64,000 nt of DNA from Sphingomonas aerolata (GCF_003046295.1 NZ_PZZN01000003.1:806001-870000); one strand, 5' to 3'; positions 1 to 9,235 are shown, numbered from the stretch's first letter. Notes: generated by a model from the sequence alone, not told the origin. Translations and numbers: made by a program.

Positions 1-665
1 TTGCGCATCCCCATCACCCGCGCGACCTCCGACCCATGGATCGACACATCCTGTTCGCGCGTCGCGAGAACCGCGCGGGCCTGCGTGTCGCGCGCGGCCC
101 CCGCGGTCACGCGGTCGCTGAGGATCGCGATCCCCCCGAGCAGCAGCGCGCTCACGAGCGCCAGCACGCCGATCCAGACATGGAGCAGGAACGCGATGCC
201 GATATAGATCGGCGCCCATGGCGCATCGAACAGCGCGATGATCGTCGGCCCGGTCAGGGTCCCGCGCACCGTGTCGAAATCGCGCATCGCCTGGCTGCGC
301 TGGCCGGTCGTCGCGGCATCGGTGCCGAGGATCCGCAGCAGGATCCCCGGTGCCGCCTGACGCTCCAGCCGCATGCTGGCGCGCAACAGCAACCGCATGC
401 GCACCGCGTCGAGGATCGCGAACACGACCAGCGCCAGCACGAGGATCAGCGTCAGCAGCAGCAACGTCGTCCCGCCCCGCGTGGGCACGACCCGGTCATA
501 CACCTGCAGCATGAAGATCGACGGCACGAGGTAGAGGATGTTCACGAGGCCGGAGAACAGACCGGCGAAGACCAGATGCCTTCGACACCCAAGGACGGCA
601 CGCGCCAGTGCATTATGCCCATGGTCGGATGGTGCCGTCAGGGGCGCTGGGGAGGACGTCGGCAT
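1..665 (-). CDS. Type I secretion system permease/ATPase, 5' part only (runs off left edge)
   Basis: Reading the minus strand from an ATG at 665 gives an open frame that continues past base 1, so only the first 221 residues are present. After a short cytoplasmic N-terminus comes the typical start of a PrtD/LapB-like type I secretion ABC transporter: a hydrophobic helix followed by VPSIFMLQVYDRVVPTRGG (about residues 46-64), a second membrane helix, and a loop containing FDTVRGTLTGP and FDAPWAPIYIGIAF before the next helices. These lie in the ABC transmembrane domain; the nucleotide-binding domain would be outside the window. Such proteins export RTX-type or other C-terminally signalled proteins together with a membrane-fusion protein and an outer-membrane channel. 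The partner genes are not visible here. The family call rests on motif recognition only. Confidence 0.85.
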   Translation of the reverse strand, partial: MPTSSPAPLTAPSDHGHNALARAVLGCRRHLVFAGLFSGLVNILYLVPSIFMLQVYDRVVPTRGGTTLLLLTLILVLALVVFAILDAVRMRLLLRASMRLERQAAPGILLRILGTDAATTGQRSQAMRDFDTVRGTLTGPTIIALFDAPWAPIYIGIAFLLHVWIGVLALVSALLLGGIAILSDRVTAGAARDTQARAVLATREQDVSIHGSEVARVMGMR

Positions 666-914
666 CGCGTCGTCTTAGCCACGAAGTTTAAACGAACGGT
701 TTCTCAGGCGCTCCCCAAGGCCGATCTGCCGCTCGACGATCTCTGTCTTAACGCGCGTGCGGGTTCGCTCCGTGTGACGCACAGCGTCTGGCCCGGGGCC
801 TTCGCGACCCAATCCCGACATCCGTTCCTGTGGTCATCCTGCGTGTCGCAGGTGTAGTGGTGCCGGGCGCGCCGCTACAGCGTGCAGACATCCACCGAGA
901 GATTATACAGCGAC
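666..914. other. Intergenic region between divergent genes
   Basis: About 250 bases separate the divergent secretion ATPase and HNH genes. It must hold both promoters. An AT-rich patch with GTTTAAAC near 687-694 is the only visible landmark. I see no convincing small gene here. Confidence 0.4.
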
Positions 915-1256
915 ATGGCCCGCAAACATTCGAAACACGCCCCGTATGAGGAGCCCGATCGCGAAGACGAGGAAGGTCCGGCACCGGTCGCGCCGTGCTG
1001 GCTCTGCGGCCGCGCGCTCGGCAAGACCATCGTCTGGCATCATCCCGTGCCCAAGAGCCGCGGCGGTCGCGATGTCGTGCCGATGCATCCGATCTGCCAG
1101 CAGACCCTGATGGCGAACTTCACCAATTCCGAACTGCAACGCCACGGCATGAATGTCGACGCGCTGCTGGCCGATCCCACGGTCCGCAAATTCGTGGATT
1201 GGGTCGCAAAGAAGGATCCTGATTTCACCGCGACGACGACAAAGAAGCAACGCTGA
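915..1256 (+). CDS. HNH nuclease-like small protein
   Basis: A 113-residue protein with an acidic, charged N-terminus followed by a Cys/His pattern: CWLC at 28-31, WHHPVPKSRGG at 41-51, then HPIC at 58-61. This is the layout of an HNH (beta-beta-alpha metal) fold with a structural zinc site, as in stand-alone HNH endonuclease-family proteins common in sphingomonads. No restriction methylase or phage gene lies nearby, so its substrate is unknown and nuclease activity is inferred only. I chose the ATG at 915; an in-frame GTG at 882 would add 11 residues but has no better ribosome binding site. It stands alone between a divergent secretion gene and the sigma factor. Confidence 0.7.
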   Translation: MARKHSKHAPYEEPDREDEEGPAPVAPCWLCGRALGKTIVWHHPVPKSRGGRDVVPMHPICQQTLMANFTNSELQRHGMNVDALLADPTVRKFVDWVAKKDPDFTATTTKKQR

Positions 1257-1442
1257 CGAGCTACGGCTCGTGGAGCGACCCAGAAAACGGTGTTCACGGC
1301 TTCTAAAACACTGCGCGATCGCCTGCATCGATATAGATTTCGAGTGCCGTGAGATTGACCACGTCAAATACCGACCAGCGGGACTCATTGACGTAACAGA
1401 CCCTGCTATTAAAAACCGGTCATGGCTATGGAGGGGGAGCGA

Positions 1443-1964
1443 GTGTCCGGCCTTGGCGAAAGGACAACGATCCTTCGCACGCTGGTCGAGACCTATACCC
1501 GGCCGCTGAGCCGGTACTTCACGCGGCGTGTGTCCGCGCCGCACGACGTCCCCGACCTGATCCAGGAGGTTTTCCTGAGGCTAAGTCGGCTGGAGGACCC
1601 GAACGGCATTCGCCAGCATGACAGCTTCATCTTCGTCACTGCGGCCAATGTCCTGAAGGATCAGGCCCGGCGCAATCAGGCGCGGGGCGCGGGATTGTCG
1701 GATCCGATCGACGATCATTCGCTTGAAGGTTCGGATTTCGCGCCCGACCGCGTCTTGGCGAGTAAGTACATCGCGGACGCGTTGCGGCGTGCGCTTGCCG
1801 AACTGCCCGAACGGACACGTGACGTGTTCGTGCTCAGGATGCTGGAGGGATTGAAGATGGCCGATGTCGCGCATGCCATGGCGATCTCGACGCGCGCCGC
1901 CGAGAAGCACCAGGCGCGCGCGCTCGCGCATGTCGCGGAACGCCTGAAGGACTGGCGTCGGTGA
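1443..1964 (+). CDS. ECF sigma factor, FecI-like
   Basis: RNA polymerase extracytoplasmic-function sigma factor of about 173 residues. Region 2 is visible near the N-terminus (a DLIQEVFLRL helix), and region 4 follows LPERTRDVFVLR with a helix-turn-helix around GLKMADVAHAMAIS. The start is uncertain: ATG codons exist at 1422 and 1428, but a GGAGGGGGA element at 1430-1438 sits just before a GTG at 1443, which I prefer. The stop overlaps the GTG of the following FecR gene, so the two are translationally coupled, as in classical FecI/FecR cell-surface signalling. By analogy it should transcribe the receptor gene downstream after a signal passes from receptor through FecR. Confidence 0.9.
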   Translation: MSGLGERTTILRTLVETYTRPLSRYFTRRVSAPHDVPDLIQEVFLRLSRLEDPNGIRQHDSFIFVTAANVLKDQARRNQARGAGLSDPIDDHSLEGSDFAPDRVLASKYIADALRRALAELPERTRDVFVLRMLEGLKMADVAHAMAISTRAAEKHQARALAHVAERLKDWRR

Positions 1965-2941
1965 GCGATCCGGTCATGATCGAAGCCGCGGAATGGGCCG
2001 AACGGCTCGACCGCGACCCGAGCGCCGTAATGCGTGCGCGGTTCGAGGACTGGCATGCGCGACCGGATCACGCTGCAGCCTGGGCGGTGATCGCCCAAGC
2101 ACGGGCCGCGACTACAGCGCTGGCGGACCATCCCGACCTGCTGGCATTGCGGCACGCGGCCGTGGCGCGCGCTGCGTTACGCCGCGAGCCGCGACGAGTC
2201 GCGCCGTGGATACTGGCCGCCGCCGCCTGTGCCACGGTGGTCGCGCCGCTGGCGCTGTGGCGCTTCGCGGATGATACGCCCGCCGTGCGGGTCGCCGAAA
2301 CACCCGTGTACCGGACGGCGACGGGTCAGCGCCTCGTGGTCACGCTGTCCGACGGGTCGCGGCTGACTCTCGATACCGACACGCGGGTCCGGATGGCCTA
2401 TACCGACGCCGAGCGTCGATTGGTGCTCGAACGCGGACAGGCCTTGTTCGAGGTCGCGAAGCATCAGGCCCGGCCGTTCGTCGTCACTGCCGGCGCGCAG
2501 GCGGTGACCGCGCACGGCACCGCGTTCGACGTGCGGCTCGAGACCAGCGCGGTGCGCGTCGCGCTGCTCGAAGGGCTGGTCAGCGTCGCCGGCAAGGGCG
2601 CGCCCGGCAAGCCCGTAGCGATGGTGCCGGACGACGTCCTCACCGCATCGGCCAGCGGCGTGTCGGTTCGCCACATGCCCGGCAGCGCGCAGCGGCTGGC
2701 AAGCTGGAGCGAAGGCCGGCTCGTGTTCGAGGACGAGGGATTAAGTCAGGCCGTCGCCGAGATAAATCGCTACAGCGTCCAGCAGATCGCGATCGCCGAC
2801 GCCGCTGCGGGCCGGGTCCGGATCAGCGGCGCGTTCCGGACGGGCGAGGTCCAGTCGTTCCTCGACGCGCTCGAACTGGGCTTTCCCGTCAGCGTCGATC
2901 GGCACCCTAACGGCAGCATCACGATCGCGTCGAAAAGATAA
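1961..2941 (+). CDS. FecR family anti-sigma/sigma regulator
   Basis: A 326-residue single-pass inner-membrane protein. The first about 75 residues resemble the cytoplasmic DUF4880 segment (a conserved W near EDWHARPDHAAAW). One membrane helix follows at about 82-100, then the periplasmic FecR domain (YRTATGQRLVVTLSDGS, LERGQALFEVAKH, TAHGTAFDVR) and a C-terminal DUF4974-like region (FEDEGLSQAVAEINRYS). FecR proteins pass a signal from an STN-type TonB receptor to the sigma factor. It begins at a GTG overlapping the sigma-factor stop and is followed by a hairpin and then the receptor gene, the standard order for this regulatory trio. Confidence 0.93.
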   Translation: MSDPVMIEAAEWAERLDRDPSAVMRARFEDWHARPDHAAAWAVIAQARAATTALADHPDLLALRHAAVARAALRREPRRVAPWILAAAACATVVAPLALWRFADDTPAVRVAETPVYRTATGQRLVVTLSDGSRLTLDTDTRVRMAYTDAERRLVLERGQALFEVAKHQARPFVVTAGAQAVTAHGTAFDVRLETSAVRVALLEGLVSVAGKGAPGKPVAMVPDDVLTASASGVSVRHMPGSAQRLASWSEGRLVFEDEGLSQAVAEINRYSVQQIAIADAAAGRVRISGAFRTGEVQSFLDALELGFPVSVDRHPNGSITIASKR

Positions 2942-2954
2942 TCGACCCGACGGC

Positions 2955-2973
2955 AAAACCCGGTTCGGGTTTT
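2955..2973 (+). terminator. Hairpin after fecR
   Basis: A perfect 8-bp inverted repeat (AAAACCCG / CGGGTTTT) with a 3-base loop lies 14 bases after the FecR stop and 68 bases before the receptor start. It would separate the regulatory pair from the receptor transcript. Confidence 0.55.
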
Positions 2974-3040
2974 CCGACGTCCCGCGTCTTTATCGTCAGA
3001 TCGACCCCGGCAGAGGGATCGCACGAACAGGGAGGGTTGC

Positions 3041-5737
3041 ATGACATCCACAGGCAGGGCCGTGCTGGTACGCGGCGTGATGGTGACCGCATTGGTGCTG
3101 GGCGCAGGCGGGATCCCGATCGGCGTCACCGCGCAGGCCGCTATCGGCATCCGCATCGCGCGGCAGGACATGAGCACCGCATTGCTCGCCTTCTCGCGCC
3201 AGAGCGGCAGGCAGATCCTGTTCTCCCCCAGCCTCGTCCGCGGCAAGACCGCGCGCGCGGTGGCCGGCCGGATGGACGTCGGCGCTGCGCTGACGACGAT
3301 CCTGAAAGGCTCCGGGCTCGGCCACCGGCTGACGCCGAGCGGGGCCTATCTGATCATCGACGCGCACGCTCAGGCGGCCGAAGCCACGCCCGTGGCGGTT
3401 CAGGTCGCCCCGGCACAGGCGGCCGCTGATCCCGCCGCGACGCAGGCGCCCGAGGAAACCGCCCCCGATATCGTTGTGATCGGCACCGCGGGCGCCGGCA
3501 CCCGGCGCCAGGATGCGGCGTTTGCGGTCACCACGATCGACAGCAGCATGGCGCAGCGGCTCGGCACTGCCAGCACCGCCGAAGTCCTTCGTGCGGTGCC
3601 GGGCGTCAGCACCGAAAGTTCGGGCGGCAAGACCGGCGCGAACATCTTCGTGCGCGGCTATCCATCTGGTGGCGATGCGGAATATGTCACCTTCCAGACG
3701 CAGGGCGTGCCCTTCTTCCCGCCGCCGACGCTGTCTTTCCTCGAAAACACGCAGCTGATCCGCATCGACGAGACGATCCAGCGCGTCGAAGCGGTGCGCG
3801 GCGGCACCGGCGCGCTGTTCTCGAACGGCCAGCCCGGCCTGACCGTCAACCTCGTCCAGCGCGAGGGCAAGCAGACGCCGGCCGGATTGCTGAAGCTCAG
3901 CGGCACCGATTTCGGCGAGTTCCGCGTCGACAGCTATGTCTCGGGGCCTATCGACGACAGCACCACTTATATGCTGGGCGGCTATTACTCGACCTCGCGC
4001 GGGATCCGCGACGCGCAGTTCGAGGCGGAGCGCGGTGGTCAGATCACCGGCAATATTCGCCATGACTTCGACAAGGGCTCGATCCTGCTCTTCGGTCGCT
4101 ATCTCGACGATCGCGGCCAGTGGCTGCTGCCCATCCCGGTCGTCCAGGACGGCGACAAGCTCCGCGAATATCCCGGCTTCGATGCCGGTACCGGGACGCT
4201 CGTCGGACGCGACACGCGGATCGGCGTGCGCAACGACGGCAGCCGGGTCGATCTGGCGGATGGCCGCAGCGCGAAGATCTACAATCTGGGCGGCAATTTC
4301 GATTACGAACTCGGCAGCGGGATCACGGTGCGCGATCGCGGCAGCTGGATGGAGGGCGATGCCGACACGATCGGTCTCGTCCCCGGCGGCGCTGCGCCGG
4401 TCACCGCCGCAGCCTATGCGGCCGGCCGGGGCGGAACGATCGGATCGCTCACCTTTGCCACCGGCGGTGCGGCGGCCTCGCCCAACCAGGCGGTCGTCGA
4501 GGCCGGGCTGTGGAGCGTCGAAAAGCACATCCAGGCCTTCGTCAACGATTTCGCGCTGGAATGGAAAACGGGCAGCAACACGTTGACCGGTGGCGTCTAT
4601 TACACGCGGTACAAGTCGCGCGACCGGTGGAATCTCGGCAACAGCATGCTGCTCACCGCCGAACCCAACGCCCGGCGGCTGAATCTGACGCTGGCGGATG
4701 GCCGGATCGTCGCGCGCGACGGCTTCTCGGGCGGATCGACGTTCAAGGTCAACGCGCGCTACACCGGCGAAGACGTCGCGGGCTATGCCGTGGACGAATT
4801 GCAGATCACCGACCAGCTGCGGATCGACGGCGGCATCCGGTGGCAGCATCACTCGGTCGACGGCACGCTCGAAAACCTCGCGGCGACGGTCCCGGCGGCG
4901 GGTACGGACGGCAATCCGCTGACGCTCTACGACAATGGCGATGCGCAGCTGAACGGCACCTTCCGCACGATCCGCTATCGCGGCGATGCCTGGTCGTGGA
5001 CCGGCGGCGTCAATTACGACCTGACCCGGCAGATCGGTGCGTTCGTCCGCTACAGCCGCGGCAACAGCTTCCCGTTCTTCGACAATCTGCGCGACGGGAT
5101 CGACGTCGCACCGCAGGTCGACAGCTATGAAGGCGGCGTGAAGGTGTCGACCGGCATCGCCAACCTCTACGCTACGCTGTTCCACAATACGTTCGACGGC
5201 CTCGCAACGACGGTCATCACCAGCGGCGCCCCGATCGCGTCGATCGGTGGCGCCAAGGCGACCGGCGTCGAGTTCGAGGGGCAATTGCGGCCGTTCGGCG
5301 GCTTCACGCTCAGCGGGTCGGCGACCTATCTCGACGCCAGCTACCGCGACTTCTTCACCGATGGCGGCCGGACCGATCTCACCGGCAATCGGGTTCAGCG
5401 CCAGCCGAAATGGCAATGGCGCGTGACCCCCGCCTATGATCTCGAGCTCGGCGGCGATGCGAAGGCGGGCGTCTATGCGACGATCGGCTATATCGGCGAC
5501 CGCTTCTCCGACGTCCAGAATGCGCAGGTGCTGCCGAGCTTTTACAAGCTCGACGCAGGGATCACGCTCGATCTGAACCGGCAGGTGCAGTTCCAGGTGA
5601 TCGGTGACAATCTGAGCGACGAGATCGGGCTGACCGAAGGTAATCCGCGCACGCTCGGATCGCAGGGCAGCGGCACGATCCTCGCGAGGCCGATCGTGGG
5701 TCGCTCGATCCGCTTCGCCGCCGCGTTCAAGTTCTGA
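3041..5737 (+). CDS. TonB-dependent receptor with N-terminal STN signalling domain (FecA-like transducer)
   Basis: An 898-residue outer-membrane receptor. A signal peptide (about 1-33) precedes an STN domain (about 38-110; MSTALLAFSRQSGRQILFSPSLV), the module that contacts a periplasmic FecR. A TonB-box-like DIVVIGT at about 145-151, a plug domain (about 155-275; RAVPGVSTESSG, VEAVRGGTGALFSNGQPGL) and a 22-strand barrel ending in a C-terminal Phe follow. Preceded by FecI/FecR and followed by trehalase, it is likely both the transporter and the sensor of the system. The ligand may be trehalose or a trehalose-containing glycan; the sequence cannot separate this from a siderophore, since FecA-type STN receptors often carry iron chelates. 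Confidence 0.93.
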   Translation: MTSTGRAVLVRGVMVTALVLGAGGIPIGVTAQAAIGIRIARQDMSTALLAFSRQSGRQILFSPSLVRGKTARAVAGRMDVGAALTTILKGSGLGHRLTPSGAYLIIDAHAQAAEATPVAVQVAPAQAAADPAATQAPEETAPDIVVIGTAGAGTRRQDAAFAVTTIDSSMAQRLGTASTAEVLRAVPGVSTESSGGKTGANIFVRGYPSGGDAEYVTFQTQGVPFFPPPTLSFLENTQLIRIDETIQRVEAVRGGTGALFSNGQPGLTVNLVQREGKQTPAGLLKLSGTDFGEFRVDSYVSGPIDDSTTYMLGGYYSTSRGIRDAQFEAERGGQITGNIRHDFDKGSILLFGRYLDDRGQWLLPIPVVQDGDKLREYPGFDAGTGTLVGRDTRIGVRNDGSRVDLADGRSAKIYNLGGNFDYELGSGITVRDRGSWMEGDADTIGLVPGGAAPVTAAAYAAGRGGTIGSLTFATGGAAASPNQAVVEAGLWSVEKHIQAFVNDFALEWKTGSNTLTGGVYYTRYKSRDRWNLGNSMLLTAEPNARRLNLTLADGRIVARDGFSGGSTFKVNARYTGEDVAGYAVDELQITDQLRIDGGIRWQHHSVDGTLENLAATVPAAGTDGNPLTLYDNGDAQLNGTFRTIRYRGDAWSWTGGVNYDLTRQIGAFVRYSRGNSFPFFDNLRDGIDVAPQVDSYEGGVKVSTGIANLYATLFHNTFDGLATTVITSGAPIASIGGAKATGVEFEGQLRPFGGFTLSGSATYLDASYRDFFTDGGRTDLTGNRVQRQPKWQWRVTPAYDLELGGDAKAGVYATIGYIGDRFSDVQNAQVLPSFYKLDAGITLDLNRQVQFQVIGDNLSDEIGLTEGNPRTLGSQGSGTILARPIVGRSIRFAAAFKF

Positions 5738-5743
5738 CACAGC

Positions 5744-5787
5744 CCAGGGTGATCGATCCCGCCCCGTCGGGGGATCGATCACCCTGG
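5744..5787 (+). terminator. Strong hairpin between receptor and trehalase
   Basis: A perfect 17-bp inverted repeat with a 10-base loop starts 6 bases after the receptor stop and ends only 19 bases before the trehalase ATG. There is no T run, so it may be a partial terminator or an RNA-stabilising stem rather than a full stop. Confidence 0.6.
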
Positions 5788-5806
5788 CGAAATGGTTGCG
5801 ATCTTC

Positions 5807-7420
5807 ATGAAAACCCTTTGCCGTTTTGCCGCCCTGGCCTCGGTCGCCGCGATGGCGCCCGCCCAGACCGCTCCGTCCCGACCGGCCGCCTCTCCCGCCC
5901 TCTCTGCCGCGAAGGCACAGTCGCCCGCCGCTATCTATGGTCCGCTGTTCCAGGCCGTGCAGCAGGGTCACGTCTTCGCGGACGGCAAGACGTTCGTCGA
6001 TGCCGTCCCCAAGCGCGCCGCCGCGGCGATCATGGCGGACTATGCGCGGGCCAGACCCGCCGGCCCGGCGCTGAAGGCGTTCGTACTCGCCAATTTCGTG
6101 GTGCCCGGCGAGAATGACCGGGGTTCGGGCGATGTGAGGTCGCATGTCCGGGCCTTGTGGCCGCAACTCGTCCGTCAGCCGGTCGCCCCCGTCGCAGGCA
6201 GCTCCGCCCTGCCGCTGCCGGCGCCCTATGTCGTGCCGGGCGGGCGCTTCCGCGAAATCTATTACTGGGACAGCTATTTCACGATGCTCGGGCTGAAGGT
6301 CGATGGCCAGCAGCCGCTCGTCGAATCGATGCTCGACGATTTCACCAGCCTGATCGAGCGCTACGGGCATATCCCGAACGGGACGCGGACCTATTATCTC
6401 AGCCGGTCGCAGCCGCCTTATTATGCGCTGATGCTCGATCTCTCGACCAACACCGATCCCGCTGTCGCAAAGCGTAGACTGGCGGCGCTGCGCGCGGAGC
6501 ACGCCTTCTGGATGAAGGGCGGAACCTGTCTCGACGGCAAGCCGGCCTGTCTCCGCGTGGTGCGGATGCCCGACGGCAGCGTGCTCAACCGCTATTATGA
6601 CGACCGCGATACGCCGCGCGACGAATCCTATGCCGAGGACGTCGAGACCGCGGCCAGGGCGGCACCCCGCGCCGCCGCTGATACGCAGCGCAACCTGCGT
6701 GCGGGCGCGGAAAGCGGATGGGATTTCAGCTCGCGCTGGCTTCGCGATCCCCGGTCGCTCGCCACAATTCACACCACCGACATCGTGCCCGTCGATCTCA
6801 ACAGCCTGATCTGGGCGATGGAACGCCGCATCGCCGCGCGCTGCCAGACCGCCGGCGACACCCCCTGCGTGACCGAATTCACGACCCTGGCGACCAAGCG
6901 CAAGACCGCGATCGACCGTTATCTCTGGCAGGCGACGACCGCGCGCTACGCCGATTGGGACCTGTCGTCGCGCATGCCAACGACCAGCATCAATGCGGCG
7001 ATGCTGCACCCGCTGTTCGTCGGGCTTGCATCGTCGGCACAGGCGAAGGCCGTCGCCGCGACGGTGCGCAACTCGCTGGTGGCCGAGGGTGGCCTGCGCA
7101 CGACGACGCTCAACACCGGACAGCAATGGGACGAACCCAATGGCTGGGCACCGCTGCAATGGGTCGCGATCGCAGGGCTCGAGCGAAACGGCGAACCGGC
7201 GCTGGCCAAGGACATCGCCAGACGCTGGCTCGGAACGGTTGGCGCGGCCTATGCCGACACCGGCAAGATGCTCGAAAAGTATAATATTGAACAGCGCATA
7301 CCGGGCGGAGGCGGCGAATATCCGGTCCAGGACGGGTTCGGCTGGACCAACGGCGTGACCAGCGCGATCGTCGATCGCTTCCCGGACCTGGCCCGGCCGT
7401 CGACCAGTGTTCGCAGATAG
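5807..7420 (+). CDS. treA: Periplasmic alpha,alpha-trehalase (GH37)
   Basis: A 537-residue enzyme that hydrolyses trehalose to two glucose molecules. Both family signatures are visible: PGGRFREIYYWDSYF at about 144-158 and QWDEPNGWAPLQW at about 440-452. The catalytic-acid region ESGWDFSSRW (about 302-311) and the Gly-rich GGGGEYPVQDGFGW near the C-terminus, carrying the expected catalytic base Glu, are also present. A signal peptide (MKTLCRFAALASVAAMAPAQ) predicts export. I placed the start at the second Met because it gives a cleaner signal peptide; an ATG at 5792 adds five residues. It follows the STN receptor and probably belongs to its regulon, processing sugar imported by that receptor. 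Confidence 0.93.
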   Translation: MKTLCRFAALASVAAMAPAQTAPSRPAASPALSAAKAQSPAAIYGPLFQAVQQGHVFADGKTFVDAVPKRAAAAIMADYARARPAGPALKAFVLANFVVPGENDRGSGDVRSHVRALWPQLVRQPVAPVAGSSALPLPAPYVVPGGRFREIYYWDSYFTMLGLKVDGQQPLVESMLDDFTSLIERYGHIPNGTRTYYLSRSQPPYYALMLDLSTNTDPAVAKRRLAALRAEHAFWMKGGTCLDGKPACLRVVRMPDGSVLNRYYDDRDTPRDESYAEDVETAARAAPRAAADTQRNLRAGAESGWDFSSRWLRDPRSLATIHTTDIVPVDLNSLIWAMERRIAARCQTAGDTPCVTEFTTLATKRKTAIDRYLWQATTARYADWDLSSRMPTTSINAAMLHPLFVGLASSAQAKAVAATVRNSLVAEGGLRTTTLNTGQQWDEPNGWAPLQWVAIAGLERNGEPALAKDIARRWLGTVGAAYADTGKMLEKYNIEQRIPGGGGEYPVQDGFGWTNGVTSAIVDRFPDLARPSTSVRR

Positions 7421-7486
7421 GAATTCGGCGATACGATCATTCTTGTAATAGGCCGCCTTTGACGCGACCTGTCGGCTTTGCAGGAG

Positions 7487-8146
7487 ATGACATTGGGTAT
7501 CGAGCAGTTCACCGGCGACGCAGCGATCACGGGGTCGGACGCGCTCATCGTGGTCGACCCGCAGATCGACTTCTGCCCGGGCGGCCGGCTGGCCGTTGCG
7601 GGCGGAACCGAGATCATGGCCGAGATCGAGCTACTTGCCCCGCGGTTCCAGCATGTCGTCGTAACGCAGGACTGGCATCCGGCCGGGCACCTGTCGTTTG
7701 CGAGCAGCCACTCCGGTCGAAAGCCGTTCGATACCGTGGCGATGCCATATGGCGAGCAGGTCCTCTGGCCCGATCACTGCGTCCAGGGAACCGCTGGTGC
7801 CGAGTTCCATCCCGAGGTGGAGGGCACCATCCGCCGCGCACACGTCATCGTTCGCAAGGGCTATAATCCGGAGATCGATTCCTATTCGGCCTTTTTCGAG
7901 AACGACAAGACGACGAGGACGGGTCTGGCCGGGTATTTGCGGGACAAGCAGGTTCGGCGGTGCGTGTTCGTTGGGCTGGCCTATGATTTCTGCGTTGCCT
8001 GGTCGGCACTCGATGCGCGGCGCGAGGGCTTCGAAGCGTCTATCCTGACGGACTGCACGCAAGCGATCGCGATGCCGGCAGGTGATGGAACGACGGTAGA
8101 CGTAGCGGAGGCGCAGTTCCGCGCAGCCGGCGTCCGGTTGATATAG
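7487..8146 (+). CDS. pncA: Nicotinamidase / pyrazinamidase
   Basis: An isochorismatase-fold amidase of 219 residues that converts nicotinamide to nicotinate in NAD salvage. The three catalytic residues are recognisable: Asp in ALIVVDPQIDF, Lys in VRKGYNPEID, and Cys in GLAYDFCVAW. The metal-binding region (TQDWHPAGHLSF) and WPDHCVQGTAG are also typical. The start is ambiguous: ATG at 7487 abuts the CAGGAG element at 7481-7486, whereas a TTG at 7493 has ideal spacing to it and may be the true start. It stands alone and converges on the SDR gene. Confidence 0.93.
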   Translation: MTLGIEQFTGDAAITGSDALIVVDPQIDFCPGGRLAVAGGTEIMAEIELLAPRFQHVVVTQDWHPAGHLSFASSHSGRKPFDTVAMPYGEQVLWPDHCVQGTAGAEFHPEVEGTIRRAHVIVRKGYNPEIDSYSAFFENDKTTRTGLAGYLRDKQVRRCVFVGLAYDFCVAWSALDARREGFEASILTDCTQAIAMPAGDGTTVDVAEAQFRAAGVRLI

Positions 8147-8171
8147 ACTGCAGAATGAGGGGGAAGGACGC

Positions 8172-8188
8172 GCGTGGCGAGGCCACGC
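8172..8188. terminator. Short hairpin between convergent pncA and SDR genes
   Basis: A 7-bp GCGTGGC/GCCACGC stem with a 3-base loop lies in the 70-base gap where two genes converge. It could end transcription from both sides. Confidence 0.35.
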
Positions 8189-8216
8189 ACGCTCCCTGCC
8201 CTTTCCGTGCCTGATC

Positions 8217-9230
8217 TTACCGGCGGGCATCCTTTGGTCGGCCGAGCGCGACGACGATACCAGCGCCGACAACACCGAGCATCACAACCGCCGGGTGAAG
8301 CTTCTGCACCTGCAGCGCGCTGCTCGACGTGCGCGCGTGGACATTCTGGGTCCCGCGCAGCGCGTCGACTCGCGGATCATAGAGATTGTCGCGGCGTGCC
8401 GGATCACCGGGATCCCCGGGCTTCTGCTGCGCGAACGTACCGACCAGTTCCATGATCCGGCCGCTCACCCGCGGCGCGGCGCGCGAGAGGAGTGATGCCA
8501 GCAGCCCGCCACCGCCAGCATACAGCGTCCGCCGCGGCGTCTCGCACGCGAACAGCACCGCGTCGGCGACGACGGAGGGGGCGTAGAGCGGCGGTGGCAG
8601 GCGCGGTGGCTGATCCATGAAATTGCGCGCATGTTCGGGAAACGGCGTGTCGATCGCGCCGGGCTTGATCAGCGTGACCGAGATGCCGGCCCCCTCCCGC
8701 TCGAGCTCCATCCGCAACGTGTCCGTCAGCGCCTGCACCGCATGCTTGGTCGCGCCATAGGGCCCCTGCTCGACGATCGCGCGGTCGCTAAGGATCGAGC
8801 CGATATTTACGATCGCGCCGCCTCGCCCGCGCAGATGGCGGGCCGCGACCAGCGATCCGTGCAGCATGCCGAAATAGTTGACGTCGAACACGCGCCGGTG
8901 ATCGGCGATCGGCACCTGATCGAGTGTGCCGTACGTGCCTGTCGCGGCATTGTTGACCCAGCTGTCGAAGCCGCCGAACGCCGCGACTGCAACGGCGGTG
9001 ACACGCTCGACCGCAGCCATGTCGCTGACGTCGGCAGCGCACACCGCGATGCGTCCGCCATCGGCCGACAGACGGGCGCGGAGGGCCTCGAGCGCGGTTT
9101 CGTTCCGCGCGGTCGCTACGACGGCGGCCCCGCGGTGCACGGCAGCCTCGACGGTCGCGAGCCCGTTGCCGCTGGTAGCGCCAGTGACAACGATGACCTG
9201 GTCGCGAAGGGGTTTCAGCGTGATGGCCAT
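8217..9230 (-). CDS. SDR family oxidoreductase with C-terminal membrane anchor
   Basis: A 337-residue short-chain dehydrogenase/reductase. The nucleotide-binding TGATSGNG (about 16-23), the NNAA motif (about 92-95) and the YGATK catalytic Tyr-Lys pair are present. Unlike ordinary 250-residue SDRs it carries a Pro/Asp-rich linker and a C-terminal hydrophobic helix (about 309-328; AVVMLGVVGAGIVVALG), suggesting it is tail-anchored. The substrate is unknown. It lies 5 bases downstream of the HAD phosphatase gene and is probably co-transcribed with it. A second tail-anchored SDR is encoded at 45676-46653. Confidence 0.9.
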   Translation of the reverse strand: MAITLKPLRDQVIVVTGATSGNGLATVEAAVHRGAAVVATARNETALEALRARLSADGGRIAVCAADVSDMAAVERVTAVAVAAFGGFDSWVNNAATGTYGTLDQVPIADHRRVFDVNYFGMLHGSLVAARHLRGRGGAIVNIGSILSDRAIVEQGPYGATKHAVQALTDTLRMELEREGAGISVTLIKPGAIDTPFPEHARNFMDQPPRLPPPLYAPSVVADAVLFACETPRRTLYAGGGGLLASLLSRAAPRVSGRIMELVGTFAQQKPGDPGDPARRDNLYDPRVDALRGTQNVHARTSSSALQVQKLHPAVVMLGVVGAGIVVALGRPKDARR

Positions 9231-9235
9231 GGCGA

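Noticed and set aside
36..857. A 273-codon plus-strand frame opposite the secretion ATPase
   Set aside because: Gln/Arg/His-rich shadow of the minus-strand ATPase, which has clear family motifs.
2996..7159. A 1387-codon open frame on the minus strand opposite the STN receptor and trehalase
   Set aside because: It is antisense to two clear genes, is Arg/Ala/Asp-rich without any family motif, and such long frames are expected opposite high-GC genes.
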